Assembly (NCBI GenBank): GCA_938008535.1
Contig: CALLKF010000105.1
Location: 1-6,601, forward strand
Direction of reading: 5' to 3'
DNA from: an uncultured Saprospirales bacterium
GTDB lineage: Bacteria > Bacteroidota > Bacteroidia > Chitinophagales > JADIYW01
DNA: 6,601 nucleotides
A model generated the notes under the pieces. The model made no database searches. It saw only the letters and a list, made by a program, of their open reading frames with translations, and had not been told where the DNA came from. Each line of letters begins with the position of its first letter. Within the stretch, counting starts at the first letter, position 1. Of the stretch, positions 5,904 through 6,601 are shown in pieces. The translations under genes and the position numbers were made by a program.

Positions 5904-6601
5904 ATGGATGCATTGATAGAAAATATTGAACAAGCAAGAAATTACATCTATAATTTTACAGTTTATAAAACTAAAACTGTAGACCAAGAAATTTTATTCA
6001 ATAATTTAGAAAATTGTGAGAATATAGCATTACAATATAATGACAAAAAACTGCTTATTCATACACGTATTTTTTTAACTGATTATTATATACAGATAAA
6101 CGATATTGAGACAGCATTAAAAATCGCAGTAGATAATAAAAATTTAGCAGAACATGAAAAACTTGAACAAGAACAATTAAACTGCTATTCTGGATTATTA
6201 AATATCTATCATCAATTAGGTGATTATAGTTCATTGGAAGAATTGCTTTCAATTTATCGAGAAAAATCTTTACAATCGAATAATTTAAATAGAGTATGTA
6301 CTTTATACATTTATTCAGCAATTCAGTATTTTACATTAAAAGAACTAAAAAAATGTATTGAGTCTCATGAAAAAGCTTTAGAATATGCGCTCAAATTAAA
6401 CAACACACAGTTATTAATTCATGTCTATAATAATTATGGTTTTCATGCTATACATTATGATTGGAATTTAGCTCATGATTTATTATCAAAATGCTTAACA
6501 TTAATTAAAGAGCAAGAAGCAAGTACGGATCAATTCAGTTTAGCTGCTGCTTATATTAACTTAGCTGATTTATACATATTAAAAAATGATTATATAAAAT
6601 G
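5904..6601 (+). CDS. TPR-like helical repeat protein (C-terminal part beyond window)
   Basis: An open frame of 232 codons begins at the ATG at 5904 and is still open at the right edge. The product is Asn/Leu/Tyr-rich and almost entirely helical, with no signal peptide or membrane segment in the visible part, so it is probably cytoplasmic. Repeated helix pairs with small residues at TPR-like positions can be seen: 'ETALKIAVDNKNLAE' near 72, 'YSGLLNIYHQLGDY' near 95-108, 'SHEKALEYALKLNN' near 154-167, 'NLAHDLLSKCLTLI' near 188-201, and 'AAYINLADLYILKNDY' near 214-229. The spacing is looser than canonical 34-residue TPRs. In Bacteroidota such N-terminal TPR arrays often precede an output domain (LytTR or HTH DNA-binding, histidine kinase, or GGDEF). 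That is only a possibility here because the C-terminus is missing. The start is preceded by TTAATTGCGC with no Shine-Dalgarno. Confidence 0.8.
   Translation, partial: MDALIENIEQARNYIYNFTVYKTKTVDQEILFNNLENCENIALQYNDKKLLIHTRIFLTDYYIQINDIETALKIAVDNKNLAEHEKLEQEQLNCYSGLLNIYHQLGDYSSLEELLSIYREKSLQSNNLNRVCTLYIYSAIQYFTLKELKKCIESHEKALEYALKLNNTQLLIHVYNNYGFHAIHYDWNLAHDLLSKCLTLIKEQEASTDQFSLAAAYINLADLYILKNDYIK

Noticed and set aside
6055..6321. Minus-strand 88-codon frame at the right end
   Set aside because: It is antisense to the continuous TPR-like frame, which has coherent helical repeats; the minus product is Leu/Tyr-rich noise.
1..6601. Search for CRISPR arrays, tRNA/rRNA genes, insertion sequences, phage or defence genes
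   Set aside because: No spaced repeats of CRISPR length, no tRNA-like cloverleaf, no transposase or terminal inverted repeats, and no recognised defence domains were seen; the genes are ordinary chromosomal functions.

Overview
The window comes from an AT-rich member of the Bacteroidota. Three things support this: a GldJ-type gliding/type IX secretion lipoprotein beside a probable PorU, the Bacteroidota-style promoter (TTTG, then TAnnTTTG) in front of gldJ, and the absence of Shine-Dalgarno leaders. Most starts sit behind A/T-rich sequence instead. The exact family (Flavobacteriales, Chitinophagales, Saprospirales or another gliding lineage) cannot be fixed from the sequence alone.

Layout. 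Positions 1-484 (minus strand) hold the N-terminal part of a secreted protein that is best read as PorU, the type IX secretion (T9SS) signal peptidase; it runs off the left edge. A 197-bp divergent intergenic region follows, with a helically phased TTTA array and a good gldJ promoter. gldJ (682-2190) ends in a strong hairpin terminator. murF (2298-3581), the last cytoplasmic ligase of peptidoglycan precursor synthesis, converges with 1 bp of spacing on a minus-strand gene for an unrecognised exported protein (3583-4137). Two further plus-strand genes follow: a small serine alpha/beta hydrolase (4250-4897) and an RlpA-like double-psi beta-barrel protein with a C-terminal SPOR domain (4971-5828). 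The right edge (5904-6601) holds the start of an all-helical TPR-like cytoplasmic protein, cut by the window.

How it fits together. The left half links the T9SS/gliding apparatus (PorU, GldJ) to cell-wall synthesis (MurF). The RlpA-SPOR protein is a second wall-directed factor, so the window has a cell-envelope theme. The hydrolase, the exported unknown and the TPR protein have no demonstrated link to it. I see no RNA genes, CRISPR arrays, insertion sequences, phage genes or defence genes. It looks like a conserved chromosomal core region, not an undescribed mobile system. The items most worth a second look are the phased repeat between porU and gldJ, the unrecognised exported protein, a replaced cleft residue in the RlpA domain, and whatever lies downstream of the truncated TPR gene.
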